Both the position numbers and the translations under genes were made by a program. The notes under the pieces are model-generated. The model saw only the letters and a program-made list of their open reading frames with translations, ran no database searches and was not told where the DNA came from. From NCBI GenBank assembly GCA_002342665.1, contig DDQK01000035.1:377-64376 (forward strand): a DNA stretch of 64,000 bases. The letters run 5' to 3'. This DNA is from Prevotella sp. UBA2444 (lineage in GTDB: Bacteria > Bacteroidota > Bacteroidia > Bacteroidales > Bacteroidaceae). Positions within the stretch are counted from its first letter, which is position 1. Every line of letters begins with the position of its first letter. Below are positions 25,503 to 33,780 of this stretch, in pieces.

Positions 25503-27935
25503 TTATTCTGCGGATAATTTGATGCTCTGAGCCGTTCCGTCGTAGTCGATGGTCTGCTGTTTGCCGTCGGGCAGCACCAGTGTGAAATGCCTGTTTCTGA
25601 GCATCCCGGGATACTCTCCCTGCCGCTCGCCGACTGTCAGTTCGCGGGTTTTGTCATTCCAGCTGAAGGTGATGGTAGAGTAGACGCCTCGCTCGTAGTT
25701 ATAGCCGTCACCCTCGTCCTCGTAGAGTGTGAAACTGCCGTCGGCTCCTGGGTAGATGCGTAGCTCCAACTGGTTCCATGCCTTCTCGCCGACATACTGC
25801 ATCTCAGGCCCGAGGGGTAGGATGCTGCCTGCACGCACGAACATCGGCACACGGTTGAGCCGAGTCTCGAGGGTCACCGTCTGTCCGCCCCTATATGGTC
25901 GGCCCGTCCAGAAGTCGTACCACACAGCCCCCTTCGGCAGATATTTCGATGCGGTCTTCGAGGCTGTCCAGTCAACCGTCAACCGTAAACTGTCAACCGT
26001 CAACTCTTTCTTCTCCCATCCCGTCATGGCATCCTCGCGAATCACCTTCTCTTCCGTATACTGAGGATTGAGTATCGGAGCTGCCAGGATGGAACGCCCG
26101 AACATGAACTCGTCCGTCATGTTCCATACACGGCGATCGCTGGCGAAGTCGGAGAACAACGGCCGCAGATAGCTCTCGTCGTTCGACGTCACCTGCCAGG
26201 CGGTACTATATATATAAGGTATTAAACGGTAGCGCAGCCGTATCATCTGCTCGATGGCATCGTAGACGGGCTCGCCCTTCTGGCCGAACTGCCATATCTC
26301 TCGTGGTGCATCGGCTCCGTGGCTACGGAACACGGGGCAGAACAGCCCGTATTGCATCCAGCGCACATATAGCTCCTGGAACTGCGGATTCCTGGGGGCA
26401 GAGCCGCTGCCACGGGTGTTGTAGGAGCCACAGAAGAAACCTCCGATGTCGGTATTGAAGTTGGGATTACCTGTCAGCGAGTAACTTAGTCCTGCCGGCA
26501 CCTGCTTGCGCAGCATGTCCCACGATGAGGCCACGTCGCCGCTCCACATGTTCGAGCCGTAGTGCTGCTGGCCTGCAAAGGCAGAGCGGGTCATGATGAA
26601 TACTCTTTTAGAGGGGAGAGGTGAGTGGTGAGAGGTGAGAGTATACTCCTTTCGCTGGGCCTCGTAGACGCCGCGCACGGTCTCCAAGGGGAAGGCGTTG
26701 CGCAGCGAGCGCCATGTGCCGCCTGTCACCTGGTGGGCATAGTCCGACTCCCTTGGATTGAAGAAGTCGGGGTCGGTAGAGTCCATCCACCAGGCATCGG
26801 TGCCGTAGTCGAAGAGCGTCTTCAGATACTTCCAGTAGATGGTGCGGGCTTCAGGGCTGAAGGCATCGTAGACCTTCACGCCTGAGGGGTATTCCATCAC
26901 GGGTGGCCATACGTGTGAGATGCCACTCTGAGGCCATGTCTCGATGGGCAGCAGCAGACCTTTGGCGTCGAGTTCACGGAACTGCCGCGTCTGAGGGCCG
27001 AAGCTGGCCCAGATGCTGATCATAAAGTGGGCGTGCTTCTTGTGAACGTTGTCTATCATCTCGCGCCCTTTCGCGAAGTCCTCCGAGAGGAAGTCCATCG
27101 CGTTCCACAGATAGTTGGAGCCCCAGTACTGCCAGTCCTGGATGATGCCGTCGAGGGGCACCTGCAGCTCGCGGTATTTGTCGACTACGGCCTCCGTCTC
27201 GGCAGCACTCTTGTAGCGCTCCTTCGACTGCCAGTAGCCGTAGGTCCATAGGGGGAACATGGGCACCTGGCCCGACAGATGGCGCATCTGGGCGATCACA
27301 CCGTCTGCTGAGCCGCCCTGCATGAAGTAGTAGTCTACGGCCTCGCCGGCCTCCGAGGTGAACCGCATGCCTTGGGCATCGTCATCGAACAGGGTGGGGG
27401 AGTAGTTGTCCCAGTAGATTCCCCAGCCTTTGATGCTCTGGATGACGTTTTGGAAATCTTCCAGATTCGACTGCTCCATGCGCTTGTGCTCTCCACGACG
27501 ATTCATCCGACCGTTCTGGATGGTGCCCAGACCGTAGACGGGCTCATCCTTGTCGAGCAGAAACGCCTGGCTTACCTGCCATTCTGTCTCGTTCTGTCGC
27601 ACCAGGCTCCACGCCTTCTCCTTCAGCAGCGTCTTACCGCCAGCCGAGAGGAATGTCAGACAGCCCGTATTCGGGTCTATCTTGACAGTCAACTGACTGC
27701 TTTTCAGCGTGTTGCCCTTCTGGACGATGCTTACTTCTTCAGGCTCGGCTATCACCACGCGACTCTTCCGAGAGTATGTCTGGCCTTGAGAGGTCTTCAC
27801 CACCCTCACAATCGAGGGTGTATAGAACTCCACCGTCACATTTCCCTGGCTGGTCTTCACCTCCACGGGCTTACCGCTCACCGCGATGGCTGCCATCCAC
27901 AGCACCACCGCCAATACTCCTGTCCTGCTGTTCAT
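25503..27935 (-). CDS. Secreted GH31 glycosidase (alpha-xylosidase/alpha-glucosidase type)
   Basis: The 810-residue enzyme has a signal peptide (cut near AVSGKP) and acts outside the cytoplasm. The GH31 nucleophile Asp lies in DAWWMDSTDPDFF; the acid/base Asp in SNMWSGDVASSWDML; further signatures are DGIIQDWQYWG, MTRSAFAGQQHYG and GFFCGSYNTRG. The WMDxTxPD form is common in alpha-xylosidases, so side chains such as xyloglucan may be the target, but alpha-glucosidase activity is not excluded. Two non-family segments interrupt the chain: about 12 residues (YTLTSHHSPLPS) just before the strand RVFIMTRS, and about 15 residues (ELTVDSLRLTVDW) in the C-terminal beta-domain. Both are encoded by heptad-repeat tracts. 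It follows the bcp gene by 38 nt. Confidence 0.92.
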   Translation of the reverse strand: MNSRTGVLAVVLWMAAIAVSGKPVEVKTSQGNVTVEFYTPSIVRVVKTSQGQTYSRKSRVVIAEPEEVSIVQKGNTLKSSQLTVKIDPNTGCLTFLSAGGKTLLKEKAWSLVRQNETEWQVSQAFLLDKDEPVYGLGTIQNGRMNRRGEHKRMEQSNLEDFQNVIQSIKGWGIYWDNYSPTLFDDDAQGMRFTSEAGEAVDYYFMQGGSADGVIAQMRHLSGQVPMFPLWTYGYWQSKERYKSAAETEAVVDKYRELQVPLDGIIQDWQYWGSNYLWNAMDFLSEDFAKGREMIDNVHKKHAHFMISIWASFGPQTRQFRELDAKGLLLPIETWPQSGISHVWPPVMEYPSGVKVYDAFSPEARTIYWKYLKTLFDYGTDAWWMDSTDPDFFNPRESDYAHQVTGGTWRSLRNAFPLETVRGVYEAQRKEYTLTSHHSPLPSKRVFIMTRSAFAGQQHYGSNMWSGDVASSWDMLRKQVPAGLSYSLTGNPNFNTDIGGFFCGSYNTRGSGSAPRNPQFQELYVRWMQYGLFCPVFRSHGADAPREIWQFGQKGEPVYDAIEQMIRLRYRLIPYIYSTAWQVTSNDESYLRPLFSDFASDRRVWNMTDEFMFGRSILAAPILNPQYTEEKVIREDAMTGWEKKELTVDSLRLTVDWTASKTASKYLPKGAVWYDFWTGRPYRGGQTVTLETRLNRVPMFVRAGSILPLGPEMQYVGEKAWNQLELRIYPGADGSFTLYEDEGDGYNYERGVYSTITFSWNDKTRELTVGERQGEYPGMLRNRHFTLVLPDGKQQTIDYDGTAQSIKLSAE
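25971..26005. repeat. Five heptads in the 3' third of the GH31 gene
   Basis: The units on the plus strand are GTCAACC (three times), GTAAACT and GTCAACT. On the coding strand four of the five contain TGA out of frame; the one unit whose TGA would be in frame is the deviant and gives TTA (Leu). Confidence 0.85.
26613..26640. repeat. Four GGTGAGA-type heptads in the GH31 gene
   Basis: The units are GGGGAGA, GGTGAGT and GGTGAGA twice, the same family as in trpE. On the coding (minus) strand they read TCTCACC and so carry no stop. Confidence 0.85.
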
Positions 27936-27973
27936 AAATTGAGTTACCTATTTATCAAGATTGACTCTCCCTC

Positions 27974-28426
27974 TTACTTTCCCAGTATCTGTTTCGCGTG
28001 CTCCTTCGTCTTGATCTGCTTGCCAGCAAGGATATTCTCGATGATACCCTCCTCATTGATGACGAACGTGGTGCGGATGGTGCCCATCACCTTCTTGCCG
28101 TACATCGACTTCTCGCCCCAGGCACCCATTGCCTGCATCAGTTCCTTATCCACATCGGCTATCAGGGGGAAGGGCAGCTCGTGCTTCTCCTTGAACTTCT
28201 GGTGCGACGCTGCCGAATCCTTGCTCACGCCCACCACCTCGTAGCCCGCGCCCTGCAGGGCCTCGAAGTTGTCGCGCAGGCTACAGGCCTCAGCCGTACA
28301 GCCGCTCGTGTTGTCTTTCGGGTAGAAGTACAGCACCAGCTTGCGTCCACGATAGTCACTCAGACGGATCTCCCGTCCCTGTTCGTCCTTGCCCAGTATC
28401 TCGGGCGCCTTGTCTCCAATGTTCAT
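27974..28426 (-). CDS. bcp: Thioredoxin-dependent thiol peroxidase (BCP/PrxQ)
   Basis: The 150-residue peroxiredoxin reduces organic and hydrogen peroxides in the cytoplasm. The peroxidatic Cys is in KDNTSGCTAEAC, with a second Cys five residues later as in E. coli Bcp, so an intramolecular disulfide is expected. The conserved Arg is in MGTIRTTFVINEEG, and LSDYRGRKLVLYFYPKD is the family's first strand pair. Length is standard. It precedes the GH31 gene by 38 nt, but a functional link is not evident. Confidence 0.94.
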   Translation of the reverse strand: MNIGDKAPEILGKDEQGREIRLSDYRGRKLVLYFYPKDNTSGCTAEACSLRDNFEALQGAGYEVVGVSKDSAASHQKFKEKHELPFPLIADVDKELMQAMGAWGEKSMYGKKVMGTIRTTFVINEEGIIENILAGKQIKTKEHAKQILGK

Positions 28427-28478
28427 ATTCCTTTATGGTTTTTAGTTGTCAAATCATGTCGTTGACGGCAGTGCCAGC

Positions 28479-28784
28479 CTATGCTGCCTCGTAGAATACC
28501 TGCCCTACTCGGTCGATATGATCTCCTATGGGGGAGCCTTTCTTCTTCTCGTAGTCTACCAGGTCTATGGAGTAGAGCAATCCCAGTTCGTCTATCTCGC
28601 ATTGTATATCTAACAGCTGGCCATAGTCCAGATTTCGCCCCACAATGGCCAGGTCGATGTCAGAGCCGTTGCGATAATTACCTTTCGACCTGGAGCCGAA
28701 AATCACCACCCTCTCAATGTTGGCATGTCGCTGGAACACATTGCAAAGTTCTGTTATTACCGTGTCGCTCAGTCCGAATCTCAT
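28479..28784 (-). CDS. Orphan minimal nucleotidyltransferase (MNT family)
   Basis: The 101-residue protein is a polymerase-beta-fold nucleotidyltransferase. The active-site motif is IFGSRSKGNYRNGSDIDLAI (GSx10DxD), and a third acidic residue is likely in YSIDLVDYEK. Such proteins usually pair with a HEPN-domain protein as toxin-antitoxin modules in which the MNT adenylylates the HEPN partner. No HEPN gene adjoins it here; the AbiF-type HEPN protein lies about 8 kb away on the other strand. It has a full two-box promoter and so appears as a single-gene unit. It may be a solitary antitoxin or a degraded module. Confidence 0.85.
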   Translation of the reverse strand: MRFGLSDTVITELCNVFQRHANIERVVIFGSRSKGNYRNGSDIDLAIVGRNLDYGQLLDIQCEIDELGLLYSIDLVDYEKKKGSPIGDHIDRVGQVFYEAA

Positions 28785-28808
28785 GGCTGCAAGTAATTAA
28801 TTTTTGGG

Positions 28809-28839
28809 CAAAGATACGAAGAATCGGCGAGATAACAAA
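28809..28839 (-). promoter_or_regulatory. Promoter of the nucleotidyltransferase gene
   Basis: Minus-strand TATCTTTG (28809-28816) and TTTG (28836-28839) are 19 nt apart, 25 nt before the ATG. Confidence 0.75.
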
Positions 28840-28874
28840 GCGATTTAGGAAGAAATCGCAGCTCGCCCTGAAAA

Positions 28875-29276
28875 TTATATCGCAATCAATTCTTGCCCTA
28901 TTTCACGGACTGTATCAAGAATCAGCGTGACTCTTGCATCGCTCGGATTCTTCTTACCACTGATATACTGAGCCATCAGACTCTGAGAGATACCCAGACG
29001 GCGTGCGATAGCAGAGACATTCAACTCTGGGTGAGCCATAAAGACTTTGTAGAGTTGTGTCGTCTCTCGCTTGTCAAAGAACCCTTCAAAGCTCAAGTCT
29101 TCATCAATGTCCTCCCAATGCAACCCGTACTCATCAGCCTCATAATTGGCACGTTGTTCTTCGGTTGCATATCTTAGACGAGGATAGTCATAAAACTTTT
29201 CGCATGCCTCACGTCCGTCAGCAGTCCTAATCCAAATCGCATCGTCAGTCAGCCAAATCTTCTCAATCTTCTCCAT
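28875..29276 (-). CDS. DUF2442 protein fused to an XRE-type helix-turn-helix
   Basis: The ATG at 29276 (MEKIEKIWLTDDAIWI, 133 residues) is chosen because a rare strong Shine-Dalgarno sequence AAGGAGGT precedes it by 4 nt; an in-frame ATG at 29300 would overlap the upstream gene. The N-terminal half is a DUF2442 domain (IWIRTADGREACEKFYDYPRLRYA). The C-terminal half is a helix-turn-helix (LNVSAIARRLGISQSLMAQYISGKKNPS) like antitoxin DNA-binding domains. It follows a DUF4160 gene by 13 nt. DUF4160/DUF2442 pairs recur in bacteria and are suspected toxin-antitoxin systems; here the HTH protein would be the antitoxin and autoregulator. That role is inference. Confidence 0.82.
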   Translation of the reverse strand: MEKIEKIWLTDDAIWIRTADGREACEKFYDYPRLRYATEEQRANYEADEYGLHWEDIDEDLSFEGFFDKRETTQLYKVFMAHPELNVSAIARRLGISQSLMAQYISGKKNPSDARVTLILDTVREIGQELIAI

Positions 29277-29280
29277 TGTT

Positions 29281-29288
29281 ACCTCCTT
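29281..29288 (-). promoter_or_regulatory. Strong Shine-Dalgarno sequence
   Basis: AAGGAGGT on the minus strand stands 4 nt before ATG 29276. Such a complete anti-16S match is unusual in Bacteroidota and fixes the start of the DUF2442-HTH gene. It may reflect acquisition from another phylum. Confidence 0.7.
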
Positions 29289-29289
29289 T

Positions 29290-29529
29290 TTATTTTGCAT
29301 TATTAAAAAATGTGTTCCAATGCTGGGCTATAATCTCCTCGTTGTCCTCCAGGATAGCCTCTATCATTTTCAGTTCAGACGGTTTAAATCCGTGATTATA
29401 AACCAATGAAATAGGCAGGATGTTATATTTCGCCACCGCCCCACCTTTCTTCACGTGAATATGAATAGGCGTATGGTCGTTCCCATAGAACCAAAATCTG
29501 AAACCTAATAGCGTAAAAATTGTCGGCAT
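29290..29529 (-). CDS. DUF4160 family protein, putative toxin partner
   Basis: The ATG at 29529 gives 79 residues starting MPTIFTLLGFRFWFYGNDHT, the usual opening of DUF4160 proteins; a TTG nine bases upstream is less likely. The signature HTPIHIHVKKGGAVAKYN, with its His-x-His pair, is present. The rest is a short alpha/beta domain (LKMIEAILEDNEEIIAQHWNTFF). It is transcribed from a consensus promoter 27 nt upstream and coupled to the DUF2442-HTH gene. The family's biochemical function is not established; toxin activity is inferred from pairing and from the HTH fusion on the partner. Confidence 0.85.
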   Translation of the reverse strand: MPTIFTLLGFRFWFYGNDHTPIHIHVKKGGAVAKYNILPISLVYNHGFKPSELKMIEAILEDNEEIIAQHWNTFFNNAK

Positions 29530-29555
29530 ATCACTCAATCATTGCATTTCTGCTG

Positions 29556-29587
29556 CAAAGATAGGTAATTATTTTATTACCTCCAAA
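29556..29587 (-). promoter_or_regulatory. Promoter of the DUF4160/DUF2442 operon
   Basis: Minus-strand TATCTTTG (29556-29563) and TTTG (29584-29587) with exactly 20 nt between. Confidence 0.8.
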
Positions 29588-29732
29588 TTTTGGAACAACT
29601 TTTTTTTTTCTTTCCTCTTTCATTAGCCCTGTGCAAAGAATCGACTTTGTGCACTTTTCCCGTTAAATTATTAAGAAATAGCTGCAATTAACATTATTTA
29701 GGGGGGGTAACGAATATTAACTATTTTCTTTG

Positions 29733-29756
29733 TATCTTTGCCCGCTGAAAGCGGGC
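29733..29756 (+). promoter_or_regulatory. -7 box and 5'-end hairpin of the CUB-repeat protein gene
   Basis: TATCTTTG (29733-29740) is followed at once by a perfect 7-bp GC-rich stem with a 3-nt loop (29740-29756), which would sit at the 5' end of the mRNA and could stabilise it. No TTTG is found at -33. Confidence 0.55.
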
Positions 29757-29818
29757 GAAGGCGCTGCAGTTTGTGTGTAATCACCAGAGAAATCAATAAA
29801 AATCAAACAATAAGAATC

Positions 29819-32800
29819 ATGAAACAGAATGAGACCATTAGATCTTTATGGGTGCTGACGGCAGGGATGCTGACCGGCGCACGACGGGTGGCGATGCTAC
29901 TCGCGACAATGTTGCTCACCATGACCGCACAGACGGCGTGGGCAGACAGCTGGACTGAAGCTGGCGGTACGGGAGGAACGGGCACAAGCGAAAACCCGTA
30001 TTTCGTGAATATGCCAGTGACTGGCGAGGAAACGGTCACCATTCCATCGGGCATAACATCGTTCAAGGTGTATGACGATGGTGGCAAGGACGGCAATTAT
30101 AGCAATAGCTGTACTGGTTATCTTGTGCTGACTGCCCCAGAGGGTTACGTTCTCCAACTCTCCGGTACCATCAAGGTAGAAGGAATAGAAAGAGACCTTA
30201 TTCATAATAAAACTGTGGTACATGATCATTTGACCGTCTATAACGGTAGTACAACCAGCAGTTCCAAGCTACATGATAAAGTGAGCAGTGGCGATGAGTC
30301 GGGAGGTCCCACAGACATCGGAATCGTCAACAGCAGCGGCCGTAGCATGATGCTCTACTTCTATTCGGACAAAAAAACCAATTACGCCGGTCTCGACCTG
30401 ACAGTGACAGTAACACTCCTTGCAACTACGAATAATATCAACGTCACTTCTGGCGTGGGCGGTAGTATTGTTGCCAAAGTTGGAGAAACAACTATAACAC
30501 AGGCCAAGTTGAACGACGTGGTCACCCTGACCGTTAATCCTGAAAGCGGCTATTTGCTCAGTTGCATCAGTGTGAAGGACGCCGGTGATAATATTGTGCC
30601 TGTGAACTGGGTCAGTTCAAATACCGCCACGTTCACCATGCCCGCCTTGGCTGTTACCGTCACACCGACTTTTACCAGCCTGGGAAACCTCTACATCAAT
30701 ATGCCTACAACAGGCACGAGGGAGATTATTATTCCATCGGGCGTAACCTCGTTTAAGGTGTATGACGATGGTGGTAAGGACGGCAACTACAGCGTCAATT
30801 GTTCTGGAACCCTTGTGCTGACTGCTCCCACGGGCTACATTCTCCAACTCTCGGGTAATATTATGAGTAATATCTATGATAATCTGACCGTCTATGACAA
30901 TGGCGCAGCCAGCGGCCCCAAACTGATTGACGCAGTGTCAAGCTCCAATACCGGCGAACAGACTGCCATCCCCACCGTCGTCAGCAGCGGCCAAAACATG
31001 ACGATCTACTTCTATCCGTTCTACCGCGACTTATTCTACTCCTTAAGCTACGCTGGCCTCGACCTGACGGTAGAACTCGTTAGCTCCAACACGGAATCCG
31101 GCATCACTGTGAACTCCGCCACGGGTGGTAGTGTCACTACAGACAAGGCAACAGCCAAGGTGAACGCGACCGTCACCCTGACGGCCAACCCTGAAAGCGG
31201 CTATATGCTCAGCGACATTAGTGTGAAGGACGCCAGCGATAATGCTGTGAATGTGACATGGGATGTTCCGTTTGGTAATACCGCCACGTTCAAGATGCCC
31301 CTCTCGGCCGTCACCGTCACTCCGGTGTTCACCAACACATGGACAGCCGATGGTGGTCTCTACATCAACATGCCAAAGACGGGCACAACGACAGTCACCA
31401 TTCCCGAGGGTGTAACCTCATTCAAGGTATATGACGACGGTGGTAATAACGGCAACTATAGCAAAGACTGCGACGGCACGCTTGTGCTGACTGCCCCTGA
31501 GGGCCATATTTTCCAACTCTCGGGTAATATTGCGAATGATAGCTATGCTAAACTGACCGTCTATGACAACAACGCAGCCAGCGGCACCAAACTGATTGAC
31601 GCAGTGTCAAGTTCCAATGCCGGCTACCAGACTGCCATCGCCACCGTCATCAGCAGCGGCCAAAGCATGACGCTCTACTTCGAGTCGAGCAGCATTGACA
31701 ATTACGCTGGCCTTGACTTGATGGTGAGAGTCATTGATCGCAATGCAGGATTTAACATCAACGGTATTGGCATTGTCACAGGTGGCACCATCACTGCCAC
31801 AGTGGGAGGTGCAATTGTTACGACAGCCAGGCCTGGCGATGTCGTCACCCTGGATGCATTGCCAGAAAGCGGCTATGTGCTCGGCGACCTCAGCGTGACG
31901 GATGCCGACAATCATGCCGTGCCTGTGGATTGGGACATGTGCGCGAATACCGCCACGTTTATTATGTCTGGCTCGGCAGTCACCGTCACCCCGACCTTCA
32001 CTAACGACCTTAGTATCAATATGCCCGCAAAAGGTACGAAGACATTCAACATTGCGACAACCATAACTTCATTCAAGGTGTATGACAATGGTGGCAAGGA
32101 CGGCGTTTATAGCAATGGCTGTACTGGTAAACTTGTGCTGACTGCCCCAGAGGGTTACGTTCTCCAACTCTCGGGCTCAGTTATGACGGAAGAAGCAGAC
32201 AAGTTGACCGTTTATGACGGCAGTACAGAAGATAGCCCGAAGCTGGCCGATGGGGTACACGGCGCCTCAACAGTCTATGAATGGAGAGTCACCCCAGCAA
32301 ACATCGCCCCCGTCACAAGTTCTGGCCAGAGCATGACGCTCTATTTCTCTTCTGATCCAGTATCTAGAACATTCGAAGGCCTCGACCTGACGGTAAATGT
32401 TGTGAAACAACTTGCAGGCAACATCACCTTTACTCATATCGCTGACCAGACCTATACCGGTAGTGCAATTACGCCCGCAGTCACAGTGATGAACGGCACG
32501 ACAGACATTACCGACCAGTGCAACTTTGCTTATTCAAACAATGTAAATACAGGGTCGACGGCTACTGTGACCATCACAGACAAGACCACAAGTAACAATT
32601 TGGGCTCGATGACCTTCAACATCGTGCCAGCGACGACAAATCCCAACATAGTGAATACCGGCGCTACGCAGACCATCACTCTCACTCACGACGAGAATGG
32701 TATAATGGTCACTCTGGCAGGAGCTTCGGAGGGTGGCTTCAGCATCACGGCAGATGTAGACGCAACGGATGTGAAACTGAACCGCACGTTCGAGAGCGGA

Positions 32801-33490
32801 CAGAAGACCACTATTTGTTTGCCATTCGCGGTATCGGATACGGAGGCTGCTGCGCTCGGCAAATTCTACCAGTTTAAGAGCATCAACGGTGAGGGCAAGA
32901 TTGAAATGGAGGAAGTGACGACTGGCCTTGAGGCCAACAAGCCTTACGTCTTCGAGCCAAAGAGCAACCAGACGTTGATAGACTTCTGTGCTAAGACGCT
33001 CAAGGCCGGCGGTCCTCAGTCGGTGGTCAGCGGATTCACGTTCAAGGGCATCGATAAGCGAGTGAAGTGGACGACCGACACCAGAGATCCGCTCTATGAT
33101 GCCACCCTTGCAGGGGAACTGGGCAAGGCTTACGGTTTTGCATTAAAGGATATAACCGTTGGCACGACTGCATATCAGAAGGGCCAGTTCGTGAAGCTTG
33201 GCTCTGGTGCAAACAGCCGCGCCTTCCGTGCCTATCTGCTCTCCGACGGCACTTGGGACGGCCAGCAGCCAGCAGTCGGTGCAGCACGTACCCGTTCGGC
33301 AGCCTCCAGCCTGCCCGACGTGATTGATATCGTCTGGATTCCGGCTCAAAGCAGAACCACGGGCATTAGCACTGTGGGCGCTGCCAGCGAGACCGACGGC
33401 TGGTTCTCGCTCGACGGCCGCAAGCTCGACGGCAAGCCTACAAAGAAGGGACTATATATTAATAATGGTAAAAAGGTTGTGATTAAGTAA
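29819..33490 (+). CDS. Giant secreted repeat protein with four CUB-like and three InlB-type domains
   Basis: The ATG at 29819 starts a 1223-residue product with a long signal peptide (cut near AWADSW). Four CUB-like repeats follow (encoded at about 29995-30415, 30680-31080, 31350-31730 and 32010-32405), each with the pattern SFKVYDDGGKDGNYS, C-x-G-x-LVLTAPEGY, LQLSG, LTVYD, SSGQSMTLYF and AGLDLTV. Three divergent InlB B-repeat-like domains lie between them (GGSVTT; VTLTANPESGYMLSDISV; NTATFKMP). Then come an MBG-like module (ITFTHIADQTYTGSAITPAV), a C-terminal domain and the tail FSLDGRKLDGKPTKKGLYIN. It is most likely a surface or extracellular adhesin or binding protein; repeats 1-4 are similar enough to suggest recent duplication. 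A small peptide gene follows 15 nt downstream. No enzymatic motif is visible. Confidence 0.88.
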   Translation: MKQNETIRSLWVLTAGMLTGARRVAMLLATMLLTMTAQTAWADSWTEAGGTGGTGTSENPYFVNMPVTGEETVTIPSGITSFKVYDDGGKDGNYSNSCTGYLVLTAPEGYVLQLSGTIKVEGIERDLIHNKTVVHDHLTVYNGSTTSSSKLHDKVSSGDESGGPTDIGIVNSSGRSMMLYFYSDKKTNYAGLDLTVTVTLLATTNNINVTSGVGGSIVAKVGETTITQAKLNDVVTLTVNPESGYLLSCISVKDAGDNIVPVNWVSSNTATFTMPALAVTVTPTFTSLGNLYINMPTTGTREIIIPSGVTSFKVYDDGGKDGNYSVNCSGTLVLTAPTGYILQLSGNIMSNIYDNLTVYDNGAASGPKLIDAVSSSNTGEQTAIPTVVSSGQNMTIYFYPFYRDLFYSLSYAGLDLTVELVSSNTESGITVNSATGGSVTTDKATAKVNATVTLTANPESGYMLSDISVKDASDNAVNVTWDVPFGNTATFKMPLSAVTVTPVFTNTWTADGGLYINMPKTGTTTVTIPEGVTSFKVYDDGGNNGNYSKDCDGTLVLTAPEGHIFQLSGNIANDSYAKLTVYDNNAASGTKLIDAVSSSNAGYQTAIATVISSGQSMTLYFESSSIDNYAGLDLMVRVIDRNAGFNINGIGIVTGGTITATVGGAIVTTARPGDVVTLDALPESGYVLGDLSVTDADNHAVPVDWDMCANTATFIMSGSAVTVTPTFTNDLSINMPAKGTKTFNIATTITSFKVYDNGGKDGVYSNGCTGKLVLTAPEGYVLQLSGSVMTEEADKLTVYDGSTEDSPKLADGVHGASTVYEWRVTPANIAPVTSSGQSMTLYFSSDPVSRTFEGLDLTVNVVKQLAGNITFTHIADQTYTGSAITPAVTVMNGTTDITDQCNFAYSNNVNTGSTATVTITDKTTSNNLGSMTFNIVPATTNPNIVNTGATQTITLTHDENGIMVTLAGASEGGFSITADVDATDVKLNRTFESGQKTTICLPFAVSDTEAAALGKFYQFKSINGEGKIEMEEVTTGLEANKPYVFEPKSNQTLIDFCAKTLKAGGPQSVVSGFTFKGIDKRVKWTTDTRDPLYDATLAGELGKAYGFALKDITVGTTAYQKGQFVKLGSGANSRAFRAYLLSDGTWDGQQPAVGAARTRSAASSLPDVIDIVWIPAQSRTTGISTVGAASETDGWFSLDGRKLDGKPTKKGLYINNGKKVVIK

Positions 33491-33505
33491 AAGGAGATCA
33501 AGACA

Positions 33506-33643
33506 ATGAAGAAAGTATATCAGAAACCGTCCATGCGCGTCGTATTGCTGCAACAACACGCCTACTTGTTGGCTGGCAGTTATCCTGATGAAATAGCTTA
33601 TGTCCCTGGCATCGGCAAGGATGACACGAACCAGTTAGCATAG
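33506..33643 (+). CDS. 45-residue companion peptide with KPxMxVVxLQQ and LLAGS motifs
   Basis: The frame ATG 33506 to TAG 33643 encodes a 45-residue peptide that opens MKKVYQKPSMRVVLLQQ and continues with YLLAGSYPDEI. A Shine-Dalgarno-like AAGGAGA lies 8 nt before the ATG. It is coupled to the giant secreted protein upstream and followed by a strong terminator, so the two form one operon. From memory, very similar short proteins (MKKxYxKPxxxVV...LLAGS) are frequent and unnamed in Prevotella and Bacteroides. There is no hydrophobic signal peptide; the conserved part precedes a variable polar tail, which resembles leader-core organisation with a possible cut after LLAGS. Function unknown. Confidence 0.75.
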   Translation: MKKVYQKPSMRVVLLQQHAYLLAGSYPDEIAYVPGIGKDDTNQLA

Positions 33644-33711
33644 TTCGCCAACGTTACACACGGGGTCAGGGATAGTCATGGGGACTGCCACCTGAGTTAC
33701 GGCAGTCTACT

Positions 33712-33752
33712 AAAAAATCCCTCGCACAATCGTGTGGGGGATTCTTTTTTTC
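33712..33752 (+). terminator. Strong rho-independent terminator
   Basis: A GC-rich stem (arms around 33716-33729 and 33734-33743, one mismatch, loop ATCG) is followed by a run of T and preceded by a run of A, so it can work in both directions. It ends the CUB-repeat/peptide operon. Confidence 0.88.
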
Positions 33753-33753
33753 C

Positions 33754-33780
33754 AATTCGGGACACACTGCGTCCCGAATT
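33754..33780. repeat. Second hairpin after the terminator
   Basis: Perfect 10-bp arms AATTCGGGAC and GTCCCGAATT around a 7-nt loop. It stands directly behind the terminator and marks the border to the AT-rich region; function unknown. Confidence 0.7.
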
